Source: Nitrosomonadales bacterium
Lineage (GTDB): Bacteria; Pseudomonadota; Gammaproteobacteria; Burkholderiales; SG8-41
Direction of reading: 5' to 3'
Assembly: GCA_009885185.1 (NCBI GenBank)
Contig: VFLF01000558.1
Location: 1 to 8,817 of the forward strand
DNA: 8,817 bases
Within the stretch, counting starts at the first letter, position 1; the number at the start of each line of letters is the position of its first letter. The notes below the pieces were generated by a model that worked only from the letters and a program-made list of their open reading frames with translations, made no database searches and was not told the origin of the DNA. Below, one piece after another: positions 1 to 7,859 of the stretch. The position numbers and the translations under genes were made by a program.

Positions 1-1233
1 ACCGCCAACGCGCGCAACACGCTGGCGCAGAGCACGCAGGATGCGCTGCGGCAGATCGACGGCCCCATCAACGTGACCGCGTTCTCCGTGGCGCAGGACG
101 GCGGCGGCAATCTGCACAAGCTGATCCAGGAAAAAATGCGTCCGTGGCAACGCGTCAAACCGGATATCGCGCTGACGCTGGTCGATCCGCGCGAAGATCC
201 CAAGCGCGCCAACGCCGCCGGGTTGCGTTCACCCAACGAACTGGTGATCGAATATAAAAAACGCACCGAGCATCTGCCGGTGGGTGAATTCAACGAACAG
301 AATTTCGTCAATGCGCTGATCCGCCTGACGCGCACCGGCAACGCCGTGGTGTATTGGCTCGATGGTCATGGCGAGCGCAAACTCGATGGCGTCGCCAATC
401 ATGATCTCGGCGAATTCGGCCGCCAGTTGCAACTCAAGGGGTACAAACTGGCCGGCCTTAACCTGTCGATCGCGCAGGACGTGCCGCGCAATACCGCCGC
501 GCTGATCATCGCCAGCCCGCAGACGGATTTGCAGGCGCCGGAAGTCGCCATCCTGCGCCGTTACGTCGAGGCCGGCGGCAATCTGCTGTGGCTGATCGAC
601 CCCGAACCGTTGCGCGGACTCGAACCCATCGCCGAATTTTTCGGACTGGTGCTCACACCCGGCACGGTGGTCGATCCGGCGATAAAGCCGCGCGGCGGGC
701 CGCCGACGCTGGCGGTGGCTACGAACTACGCGCGTCATCCGATCACCAGCGCGTTCCGGCTGAACACGCTGTTTCCGGGCAGCCGCCAGATCGGCGCCGA
801 TGAACGCGACGGCATACGCGCAACGCCGCTGATCGAAGTGGCGCAGCGCGGCTGGGTGGAAACCGGCAAGCTCGACGACAAACCCGTGTTCGACAAGGAT
901 CGCGATCTGCCGGGCCCGGTGAATATCGCCACCGCGTTCGAGCGCACGGCGGGCGACAAGCCGCAGCGCGTGATCATCGCCGGCAACGGCAATTTTCTCT
1001 CCAACGCCTTTCTCGGCAACGGCGGCAATCTACAACTCGGCGTGGCGATGCTGAGCTGGCTCACCGGCGACGATAAATTCGTTTCCATCCCCCCGCGTCC
1101 CGCTGCCGACGTGCAGATCAATCTCGATCAGACGACGCTCTACCTGATTGCGTTTTCGTTCCTGCTGGTGCTGCCGCTCGTATTCGCCATCACCGGCGTG
1201 GTCGTGTGGTGGCGGCGGCGCAAGGCCGTTTGA
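1..1233 (+). CDS. GldG-family ABC-type export auxiliary protein, 5' truncated
   Basis: The reading frame is open from base 1, so the gene starts outside the window; the GTG at 73 is an internal valine codon. About 410 C-terminal residues are visible. They look like the GldG / ABC-type uncharacterized transport family: a periplasmic domain with the segments LDGHGERKLDG, LIIASPQTDL and GGNLLWLIDPEP, then one strongly hydrophobic segment (about 25 residues from TLYLIAFSFLLV) and a basic cytoplasmic tail WWRRRKAV. The N-terminal membrane helix expected of the family would lie upstream. GldG proteins accompany an ABC-2 ATPase and permease (GldA/GldF type); in non-gliding proteobacteria their cargo is unknown. 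The DUF4340 gene follows after 26 nt on the same strand, the usual pairing, so an operon is likely. The family call is firm, but any function in gliding should not be assumed. Confidence 0.85.
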   Translation, partial: TANARNTLAQSTQDALRQIDGPINVTAFSVAQDGGGNLHKLIQEKMRPWQRVKPDIALTLVDPREDPKRANAAGLRSPNELVIEYKKRTEHLPVGEFNEQNFVNALIRLTRTGNAVVYWLDGHGERKLDGVANHDLGEFGRQLQLKGYKLAGLNLSIAQDVPRNTAALIIASPQTDLQAPEVAILRRYVEAGGNLLWLIDPEPLRGLEPIAEFFGLVLTPGTVVDPAIKPRGGPPTLAVATNYARHPITSAFRLNTLFPGSRQIGADERDGIRATPLIEVAQRGWVETGKLDDKPVFDKDRDLPGPVNIATAFERTAGDKPQRVIIAGNGNFLSNAFLGNGGNLQLGVAMLSWLTGDDKFVSIPPRPAADVQINLDQTTLYLIAFSFLLVLPLVFAITGVVVWWRRRKAV

Positions 1234-1259
1234 GCACCTAATGAACGCCGCAAGCGTGC

Positions 1260-2105
1260 ATGCGTAAAAGCTGGATCACCCTCGGCGTGTTGTTCGCCTG
1301 CGTTGCCGCGCTAGGTTTGTTTGTGTGGCTGAAACCGCCGAAAACACAGGTGAGTTTCGCGCTGTCGACGATCAAGCCCGCCGAGGCGCGCGCCGTGCGC
1401 GTGCTGCGCAAGGGAAAAACGCTCGCCGTGCTGGAAAAGCGCGAAGGCGAGTGGCTCGTGACCGAGCCGGTGAAGGCGCCCGCCGATGAGTTTCAGGTGC
1501 TGCGCTTGATCGCGGTCATCGAAGCCAAAAGCGCCCTGCAATACCCGGCCGCGGACTTGGCAAAGTTCGAACTGAATGCGCCGCAAGCGGAAATCATCGT
1601 CGGCGATCAGCGTTTTGCCTTCGGCGCGATCAACAACGTCACGCGCGAGCAATATGTGCTGACCCAAGAGAAGGTGTTTCCGCTGCAGCTGAACTACGGC
1701 GCCGCCGTGCCGACGGACGCCACCGCGCTGTTGCGCAAAAGCGTGCTGGCGCCGCGTGAAGTCCCCGTGCGTTTCGAGTTGGAAAAATTCTCCGTCGCCA
1801 GCGATGACAAAAAATGGGTCGCCACCCCGCCCGCCGGTGATGTGTCGCAGGACGATTGCAACCGCTGGGTCGCGCAGTGGCGCGAAGGCAGCGGACTGCG
1901 CACGGAGGTGATCGACGAGCGCAAGCCGCTGGGCGAGATAAACATCACGCTCAAGAGTGGCGCCAAGGTCACGCTCGGCCTGGTGCAGACGGAACCGGAA
2001 CTGATCGTGCGGCGCGCGGACCTCGGCTTGCAGTTTGTATTCGCCGGCAGCGTAGGCAGGCAAATGATCTCACCACCCGGCACGAAGCCACCGCCTGCGA
2101 AATAG
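1260..2105 (+). CDS. DUF4340 domain-containing membrane-anchored protein
   Basis: A 281-residue protein. The N-terminus is positively charged (MRKSW) and followed by a single hydrophobic helix at about residues 5-24, so it is probably an inner-membrane anchor with the remainder in the periplasm. The body has the features of DUF4340: a segment about modifying or reading a value (VLRKGKTLAVLEKREGEWLVTEPVKAPADEFQVLRLIAVIEA), followed by beta-rich repeats of the same style (KFELNAPQAEIIVGDQRFAFG, KFSVASDDKKWVATPP). The C-terminus is proline-rich. Start ATG 1260 is the first usable start in frame; an ATG at 1241 reads into a stop after eight codons. The preceding Shine-Dalgarno is weak. DUF4340 genes commonly sit directly after a GldG-family gene, as here, suggesting a shared ABC-2-type complex. 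The biochemical role is not known. Confidence 0.82.
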   Translation: MRKSWITLGVLFACVAALGLFVWLKPPKTQVSFALSTIKPAEARAVRVLRKGKTLAVLEKREGEWLVTEPVKAPADEFQVLRLIAVIEAKSALQYPAADLAKFELNAPQAEIIVGDQRFAFGAINNVTREQYVLTQEKVFPLQLNYGAAVPTDATALLRKSVLAPREVPVRFELEKFSVASDDKKWVATPPAGDVSQDDCNRWVAQWREGSGLRTEVIDERKPLGEINITLKSGAKVTLGLVQTEPELIVRRADLGLQFVFAGSVGRQMISPPGTKPPPAK

Positions 2106-2107
2106 CG

Positions 2108-2137
2108 TAACTATCTGTTTTTAAACAATAAATTATG
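2108..2137 (+). repeat. AT-rich motif, copy A, in front of mutM
   Basis: The short gap between the DUF4340 stop and the mutM start is filled by a strikingly AT-rich stretch in a GC-rich region. It opens with TAACTATCTGTTTTTA and ends AATTATG at the mutM start codon. Fifteen of the first 16 bases match the stretch at 5058-5073, and a related stretch occurs on the other strand at 7822-7851. No Shine-Dalgarno is visible here, so this region alone carries the mutM translation start. Whether it is a promoter element, a translation enhancer or a dispersed repeat cannot be told from one window. Confidence 0.5.
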
Positions 2138-2959
2138 CCGGAGCTGCCAGAGGTCGAAACCACGCGCCGCGGCCTCGTCGCCGCGATGGAAGGTGTGCGC
2201 ATCGATCACGCCGTGGTGCGCGAGCGGCGTATGCGTCAGCCCATCTCGCGCGCGCTGCCCAAGTGTGTGGAAGGGCTGACCATCCGCGCGCTGCATCGCC
2301 GCGCGAAGTACCTGCTGATCGATTGCGGCCCGGGCACGCTGATCGTGCATCTGGGCATGTCGGGGCGGCTGTGGCTTGTAGATCACAACATACCACCCGA
2401 AAAACACGATCACTTCGATCTGGTTTTAAGTAACGGCAAGACAGTGCGCCTGCGCGATCCGCGCCGCTTCGGCTGCGTGCTGTGGCATCCGTCGCACGGC
2501 GGCGATGTGATGCAACACAAGCTGCTGGCCTCGCTCGGCCCCGAACCCTTGTCGGACGAATTCAACGGCGCGGCGCTGTATCAAGCCACGCGCAAGCGCG
2601 GCTCGGCCATCAAACTCGTCATCATGGACAGCCACGTGGTGGTGGGCGTCGGCAACATCTATGCCAGCGAAGCGCTGTTTCGCGCCAGCATCAGCCCGCG
2701 CATCGCCGCGCGCCGGTTAACACGCGCGCGCTGCGAGGTGCTCGCGGGCGTAATACGCGAAACGCTTAGCGAAGCCATCACCGCCGGCGGCAGCAGCATC
2801 CGCGATTACGTCGGCAGCGACGGCATGGCAGGAAATTTTCAGAGCAATTTCGCGGTGTATGGCCGTGACGGCGAGGCGTGCCGCGCCTGCGGCACAACGA
2901 TTAAATGCCTGGTGCAAGGGCAGCGGTCTACGTTTTATTGTCCGGTGTGCCAGCGATAG
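2135..2959 (+). CDS. mutM: Formamidopyrimidine-DNA glycosylase (Fpg)
   Basis: Bifunctional base-excision repair enzyme that removes 8-oxoguanine and formamidopyrimidines and nicks the abasic site. The 274 residues match the usual length of about 270. It begins MPELPEVE, giving the catalytic N-terminal proline (exposed after Met removal) and adjacent glutamate; K58 in HRRAKYLL is the conserved catalytic-domain lysine. The central part has LRDPRRFG and the helix-two-turn-helix segment VVVGVGNIYASEALF. The C-terminal zinc finger has cysteines C249, C252, C269 and C272, with the conserved GQRSTFYC arginine at 264. An additional cysteine, C258, lies inside the finger. All key residues are present, so it should be active. 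ATG 2135 is fixed by the required MPE start. It follows the DUF4340 gene by 29 nt and may be co-transcribed; no clear Shine-Dalgarno is visible. Confidence 0.97.
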   Translation: MPELPEVETTRRGLVAAMEGVRIDHAVVRERRMRQPISRALPKCVEGLTIRALHRRAKYLLIDCGPGTLIVHLGMSGRLWLVDHNIPPEKHDHFDLVLSNGKTVRLRDPRRFGCVLWHPSHGGDVMQHKLLASLGPEPLSDEFNGAALYQATRKRGSAIKLVIMDSHVVVGVGNIYASEALFRASISPRIAARRLTRARCEVLAGVIRETLSEAITAGGSSIRDYVGSDGMAGNFQSNFAVYGRDGEACRACGTTIKCLVQGQRSTFYCPVCQR

Positions 2960-2982
2960 ATCATCGCAACCCCAATCTACCC

Positions 2983-3065
2983 CCGTCGTTCCCGCGCAGG
3001 CGGGAACCCATAACACCGTTCCACTTGAGACACCCTATGGGTTCCCGCCTGCGCGGGAACGACGG
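2983..3065. repeat. Perfect 30-nt inverted repeat (dRS3-like TTCCCGC/GCGGGAA type)
   Basis: Arms at 2983-3012 and 3036-3065 are exact reverse complements, separated by 23 nt. Each arm contains its own small palindrome, GTTCCCGC-GCAG-GCGGGAAC, so either arm can fold alone or the two can form one long hairpin. The core is very close to the dispersed ATTCCCGCGCAGGCGGGAAT repeat known as dRS3 in Neisseria and to similar repeats in many proteobacteria (from memory, not searched). It lies 24 nt after the mutM stop and 40 nt from the end of the convergent amidohydrolase gene. It could end transcription from both sides, but no T-run follows either arm, so a classical intrinsic terminator is not supported. 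It encodes no transposase. Confidence 0.9.
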
Positions 3066-3105
3066 CTTCAGGAAAGTTACCGTAACGCACGCGGATTCAT
3101 GTGAA

Positions 3106-3993
3106 TCAAAACCGATACAACCGCGCCGGGTTGTCGACCAGAATTCTCCTGCGTGTGTCGGCATCGGGAACCCACACCGCAAGCTGCTCCACCAGCGCGC
3201 CGGTGTTGGGCATCTCTCCTTCCATCATCACATGCGGCCAATCGGTACCGAACACCAGTCGATCGGGCACGGCGGCGACCAGCGCGTGCACGAACGGCGT
3301 GAGGTCGTCGTAGGGAATCGGCGAACGCGACGTGCGGTACGGCGCGGAGAGTTTGGTCCACACGCGACCGGTTTTCAGCGCGCGGATCAATGCCTGAAAA
3401 CCCGGCGCGTTGACGCCCTCATTAGCGTTCGTTCCGGGATCAGGCCGCCCCATGTGATCGATCACCATCACGCTGGGAAATTCAGCCGCGATGCGATCAA
3501 AGTCGGGAAAGTTTTCAATGTCCATCAAAAACTGCGCGTGCCAGCCCAGCCGCGCCACGCGCGCGGCGAGTTTTTTGGCGGCGTCGAACTGCACGCCGAT
3601 TTTGGCGACGAGGTTGGCGCGAAACCCCCGCACGCCGGCTTTGTCCAGCGCATCGAGTTCGGCGTCGCTGACATCCTCGCGCAGCAGCGCGATGCCGCGC
3701 AGCCTGCCATTGGCTTGCGCCATGGCATCGACGATCACGCTGTTGTTCGTGCCATGCACGCCCGACTGCACGATCACGCCGCGCGTGAAGCCCACGGCGT
3801 CGTGCATCGCGAGATAGTCTTTCAGATATACCGGCGCCGGCGTGTATTGCCGGTCATCGGCGTAACCGTACTGGGCGCGCTCGCCAAACACGTGAGCGTG
3901 GCTGTCAGTGGCGCCGGGCGGCAGCGCGAACGAAGGCTTGCGCGTGTTGAGGTCGGGGCCGGGGCAGACCGCGGGTTCGGGCTTATTCGTCAT
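3106..3993 (-). CDS. Amidohydrolase, 2-pyrone-4,6-dicarboxylate lactonase-like
   Basis: A 295-residue TIM-barrel hydrolase of the amidohydrolase-2 family, with no signal peptide, so cytosolic. Visible active-site elements are the strand-1 motif DSHAHVFG with H32 and H34, the strand motif VIDHMGRPD with H180, and GTDWPH with D251. This pattern and the length agree with the LigI-type lactonase group, which opens 2-pyrone-4,6-dicarboxylate in protocatechuate 4,5-cleavage without needing a metal. R125 (GFRAN) and R220 (SAPYRTS) lie where that family places substrate-binding arginines, as far as I recall. The exact substrate cannot be assigned; related enzymes act on other lactones or dicarboxylates. 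Start ATG 3993 lies 4 nt after the stop of the binding-protein gene, with GAGG overlapping that stop, so translation is probably coupled. No other aromatic-degradation gene is present. Confidence 0.85.
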   Translation of the reverse strand: MTNKPEPAVCPGPDLNTRKPSFALPPGATDSHAHVFGERAQYGYADDRQYTPAPVYLKDYLAMHDAVGFTRGVIVQSGVHGTNNSVIVDAMAQANGRLRGIALLREDVSDAELDALDKAGVRGFRANLVAKIGVQFDAAKKLAARVARLGWHAQFLMDIENFPDFDRIAAEFPSVMVIDHMGRPDPGTNANEGVNAPGFQALIRALKTGRVWTKLSAPYRTSRSPIPYDDLTPFVHALVAAVPDRLVFGTDWPHVMMEGEMPNTGALVEQLAVWVPDADTRRRILVDNPARLYRF

Positions 3994-3997
3994 CGCC

Positions 3998-4987
3998 TCA
4001 ATCCAGCCGCGCGCCGGACACCTTCACCACCTTCGCCCAATCCTGTATTTCTTTTTTGATGAACGCGGCGTATTGCTCCGGCGTGTTGGTGAAAGGTTCC
4101 GCGCCCAGCGCGGTGTAGCGCACACGGGTGTCGGGGTTTTTGATCGCGGTGCTGGCAACGCTGTTGACCCGCGCAATGATGTCTTTCGGCAGCGCTGCCT
4201 GACCGACAAAACCGTACCACGTGGTTGATTCGTAGCCGGGCAACCCCGACTCTGACACCGTCGGAATATTCGGCAGCACCGCCGCGCGGGTCTTGCTGGT
4301 AACCGCCAGCGGCGTCAGTTTGCCGCCGCGGATGTGGCCGATCACCGGGCCGATGTTCACCACCAGAAAATCGCACTGCCCGGCGATGACATCGATGATC
4401 GCGGGGCCAGCGCCTTTGTAGGGCACATGCAGCATATCGACCTTGGCCATGCTTTTAAGCAACTCGACGCCCAGGTGCATGGTGTTGCCTGCACCGCCCG
4501 AGGCAAAATTGAGTTTGCCCGGCTGCCGCCGTGCGAGCGCAATCAGATCAGCGACGGTTTTCACCGGCAGCGACGGATGCGTGGCGAGCACGCTCGGCGT
4601 CATCGCCGCCAGCGTGATCGGAGCGAAGTCGCGCTCGACGTTAAACGGCAGCTTGCCGTAGAGCGACGGATTGATGACCAGCGAACTGTTGGCAAAAAAC
4701 AGCGTGTAGCCGTCAGGCGCGGCGTTCGCGGTGACTTCCGCTGCGATATTGCCGTTGGCGCCGGGGCGGTTATCAAGCACCCATTGCTGCCCGGTGAGTT
4801 CGGCAAGCTTGGGCGCCAGCGGCCGCATCAGCGCATCCGCGGCGCCGCCGGGCGGAAATGGGAGAATGACGCGGATGGGTTTTGCCGGGTACGCCTGTCC
4901 TGAGCCTGCCGAAGTGGGCTGCGCTTGCACCAGCGGCGGCGCACACAAGATCAGTAGCCCTTTTATAACAGCTGTCGCACGTTTCAT
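3998..4987 (-). CDS. Bug/TctC-family tripartite tricarboxylate transporter substrate-binding protein
   Basis: A 329-residue periplasmic solute receptor. Residues 1-22 form a signal peptide (basic MKRATAVIK, hydrophobic core, cleavage likely after VQA). The mature part opens with the family signature YPAKPIRVILPFPPGGAADALMR split around residues 33-55, followed by DNRPGANGNIAAE, APDGYTL, PYKGAGPAIIDVIAGQ and LAVTSKTRAAVLPNIPT. Bug proteins bind carboxylates or related small acids with high affinity; most are orphans that work with membrane proteins encoded elsewhere, and no TctA or TctB is visible here. Start ATG 4987 has an AAGGGAT ribosome-binding site at 4993-4999. Residues 25-31 (TSAGSGQ), between the signal peptide and the conserved YPAKPIR, are encoded by a dispersed repeat, which has lengthened the linker. 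The downstream lactonase-like gene suggests the ligand is a precursor or substrate of that enzyme. Confidence 0.93.
   Translation of the reverse strand: MKRATAVIKGLLILCAPPLVQAQPTSAGSGQAYPAKPIRVILPFPPGGAADALMRPLAPKLAELTGQQWVLDNRPGANGNIAAEVTANAAPDGYTLFFANSSLVINPSLYGKLPFNVERDFAPITLAAMTPSVLATHPSLPVKTVADLIALARRQPGKLNFASGGAGNTMHLGVELLKSMAKVDMLHVPYKGAGPAIIDVIAGQCDFLVVNIGPVIGHIRGGKLTPLAVTSKTRAAVLPNIPTVSESGLPGYESTTWYGFVGQAALPKDIIARVNSVASTAIKNPDTRVRYTALGAEPFTNTPEQYAAFIKKEIQDWAKVVKVSGARLD
4894..4915 (-). repeat. Dispersed CTTCGGCAGGCTCAGGACAG-type repeat within the Bug gene
   Basis: On the minus strand this stretch reads CTTCGGCAGGCTCAGGACAG with one flanking base on each side. I recognise it as a short intergenic repeat (TTCG-CAGGCTCAGG-CAGG type) seen many times over in various proteobacterial and environmental genomes; this is recall, not a search. 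It is in frame in the Bug gene and encodes about seven small or polar residues between the signal peptide and the mature domain. That linker is probably the only place in the gene where such an insert is harmless. Confidence 0.6.
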
Positions 4988-5057
4988 GACCGATCCCTTA
5001 TGGAGTACTCGACTGGAGTTCCGCTGAAACGTCCGCTGGACGCCAGAACACCCGCCA

Positions 5058-5083
<26 letters not shown>
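4988..5083 (-). promoter_or_regulatory. Leader and probable promoter region of the Bug-amidohydrolase unit
   Basis: This 96-nt gap separates the ferredoxin stop from the Bug start, all on the minus strand. It has an AT-rich part at 5057-5083, then a GC-rich leader with small symmetries: CGTCC-GCT-GGACG at 5030-5042 and the perfect palindrome GAGTACTC at 5003-5010. The AAGGGAT ribosome-binding site lies at 4993-4999. The symmetries could be operator half-sites for a regulator encoded elsewhere. I cannot pick convincing -35 and -10 boxes, so the promoter is inferred from position, from the change from the housekeeping cluster, and from the AT-rich upstream part. Confidence 0.35.
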
Positions 5084-6379
<1,296 letters not shown>

Positions 6380-6398
6380 ATGAACCCGCCGCAGCGTC

Positions 6399-6485
6399 CG
6401 TAGGATGGGTGCAACCCATCACAAACACCGGTTCGCAAACTTGCGTTGTGATGGGTTACGGCCATTGGCCAGTACCCATCCTACG
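6399..6485. repeat. TAGGATGGG-type inverted repeat, MITE-like, next to the rsmD start
   Basis: Outer arms CGTAGGATGGGT (6399-6410) and ACCCATCCTACG (6474-6485) are exact reverse complements, and so are inner arms AACCCATCACAA (6413-6424) and TTGTGATGGGTT (6446-6457). Between inner and outer arms the left side has 2 nt and the right side 16 nt. The additional right-hand sequence contains the palindrome GGCCATTGGCC (6460-6470). The centre adds CGCAA-AC-TTGCG (6434-6445). The whole can fold into a branched hairpin. GTAGGATGGG...CCCATCCTAC repeats are widely dispersed in proteobacterial genomes (from memory). No transposase or obvious target-site duplication is visible. It lies between the M16 gene end and the rsmD start and may separate their transcription. 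Confidence 0.88.
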
Positions 6486-6527
6486 CATGGCTTTTTGGAC
6501 GATATTGCGCTGAACACACGACGTGCA

Positions 6528-7859
6528 TCAGCGCGCAACCGCCGCCGCAGGGGTTTCATCGGCGCCCACCACCACGGTCACCAGTTGATCGGGATTCACC
6601 CGCGCCGCGAACGCTCGTTTGATATCCGCCGCGGTGACGCGCTCGATGTTTTTCACGAAATCATCCAGATAGGTGAGCGGCAGTTTATAAAAGCCGATCA
6701 CGGCAAGGTACTCGTGTATCTTGCGATTGCTGTCGATGCGCAGCGGGAAACCTCCCACCAGATTTTTCTTCGCGTCGTCGAGTTCTTTCGCGGTGGGGCC
6801 GTGCGCCAGATAATCGCGCAGCGTTTTCATGGTCACGTCGAGCGCTTCCTTGGCCTGATCCTTGCGCGTCTGCATGCCGATGACGAACGAGCCTTTTTGC
6901 GCCAGCGGCGCAAAATAGCTGGACGCGGAATACGCCAGCCCGCGCTTTTGCCGCACCTGTTCACTGATGCGCGAGGCGAATCCGCCGCCGCCCAGCACGT
7001 AGTTGCCGACGAACAAGGGAAAATAATCCGGATCATCGCGCGCGATCGCCACCGAGCCGACGAGAATATGACTCTGCGAGGCATGGTGCGCAATCATGCG
7101 CGTGGCGTTTTGCGACTGGGCGGTCACCGGCGGCAGCGCGGGTGCCACGCCCTGCGAGGGCGGCAGGCCCGCGGCGATGCGCTCGGCCAGCGCGTTGGCC
7201 TCCTCGCGCAACAGATCACCCATGATGGCGATCACCGCGTCGCGCGCGACATAGTGCCGCTGATAAAAACCCGTCAGATCGTCGCGCGTCATTTTGCCCA
7301 CCGACTCGATGTCGCCGGACGCGCGCTGCCCGTACGGGTGACCGGCGTAGATCAACTGGTTGAAGGTGCGCGAAGCGATATTGCCGGGCTGGATGTCGGA
7401 CTCCTTGATCGCGCTGATGAGCCGCGTTTTCTCGCGCTCGAACGCGCCCGCCGGAAACACCGGCTTGTGCAGGATGCGCGTGAACACCTCGATCGCCTGC
7501 TCGCGTTCGGCGCGGCTGGATAAGGTGCGCATGGATAAACCCGCGCGGTCGCTGTCAAAGCGCCCGGATATGCCCGCGCCGATATCTGCCGTGCGACGCG
7601 CAATCTCGTCTTCGTCCATGCCTTCCGCGCCCAACCGCATGATGCGGTTAGTCATGCTCGCCACGCCGGGTTTTTGCATGCTGTCCATGCCCGCGCCGGC
7701 AACAAAATCGATGCTCAAATCCAGCATCGGGATGTCGCGGTTCTGCACGAAATACACTTTCGCGCCGCTCGATGTTTGCCAGTGCTGTATCGGCAGGATC
7801 GCCTGCGCCGCACTGGGCACACATAAAATTATCAATAAAAACAAATACTTACTGTGCAT
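6528..7859 (-). CDS. M16 family peptidase-like subunit without zinc-binding motif, exported
   Basis: A 443-residue protein with a signal peptide (MHSKYLFLLIILCVPSAAQA), so probably periplasmic. It has the two-domain M16B fold. Where active members carry HxxEH, this one reads GVASMTNRIM, with S68, N71 and R72 replacing His, Glu and His, so it cannot bind the catalytic zinc. The C-terminal domain keeps the substrate-binding R/Y pair in EQVRQKRGLAYSAS, R303 and Y310, seven residues apart as in processing peptidases. It is therefore probably the non-catalytic partner of the M16 protein encoded just upstream, which it overlaps by 11 nt. The start at 7859 is preferred over an upstream in-frame start at 7898 because it begins a clean signal peptide and follows a GGGGG ribosome-binding site (7866-7870). 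The substrate is unknown. Confidence 0.92.
   Translation of the reverse strand: MHSKYLFLLIILCVPSAAQAILPIQHWQTSSGAKVYFVQNRDIPMLDLSIDFVAGAGMDSMQKPGVASMTNRIMRLGAEGMDEDEIARRTADIGAGISGRFDSDRAGLSMRTLSSRAEREQAIEVFTRILHKPVFPAGAFEREKTRLISAIKESDIQPGNIASRTFNQLIYAGHPYGQRASGDIESVGKMTRDDLTGFYQRHYVARDAVIAIMGDLLREEANALAERIAAGLPPSQGVAPALPPVTAQSQNATRMIAHHASQSHILVGSVAIARDDPDYFPLFVGNYVLGGGGFASRISEQVRQKRGLAYSASSYFAPLAQKGSFVIGMQTRKDQAKEALDVTMKTLRDYLAHGPTAKELDDAKKNLVGGFPLRIDSNRKIHEYLAVIGFYKLPLTYLDDFVKNIERVTAADIKRAFAARVNPDQLVTVVVGADETPAAAVAR
7822..7851 (-). repeat. AT-rich motif, copy C, inside the signal-peptide coding region
   Basis: On the minus strand this starts with the TAA stop of the upstream M16 gene, reads TAAGTATTTGTTTTTATTG and ends ATTTTATG. 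It shares an exact 15-base string with copy B and the same ending. In this position it encodes much of the hydrophobic core of the signal peptide (KYLFLLIIL). The match could be chance, since T-rich codons suit a signal peptide, but the same order of elements as in copies A and B makes that less simple. Confidence 0.45.

Noticed and set aside
1241..1267. Eight-codon reading frame (MNAASVHA) before the DUF4340 start
   Set aside because: Too short to support and lacks a ribosome-binding site; overlap with the ATG at 1260 is probably chance.
2983..3065. Rho-independent terminator
   Set aside because: The stem is strong, but no T-run follows on either strand, so only a possible terminating role is stated.
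2983..3065. CRISPR or transposon end
   Set aside because: Only two arms in inverted orientation, no spaced direct repeats, no transposase and no cas gene.
3076..3107. Small symmetries GTTAC-C-GTAAC and GATTCA-TG-TGAATC near the amidohydrolase stop
   Set aside because: Stems of five and six base pairs with no T-run are too weak to call a terminator or operator.
2905..4059. Long plus-strand open frame covering the repeat and the antisense side of the amidohydrolase gene
   Set aside because: Its protein is rich in His and Arg with no recognisable domain, and it runs through the inverted repeat and opposite a well-supported gene; this is a GC-rich antisense shadow.
6405..7523. Long plus-strand open frame of 372 codons opposite the M16 gene
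   Set aside because: It begins inside the inverted repeat and has the His/Arg-rich composition of an antisense frame; the opposite strand encodes a clear M16 protein with a signal peptide.
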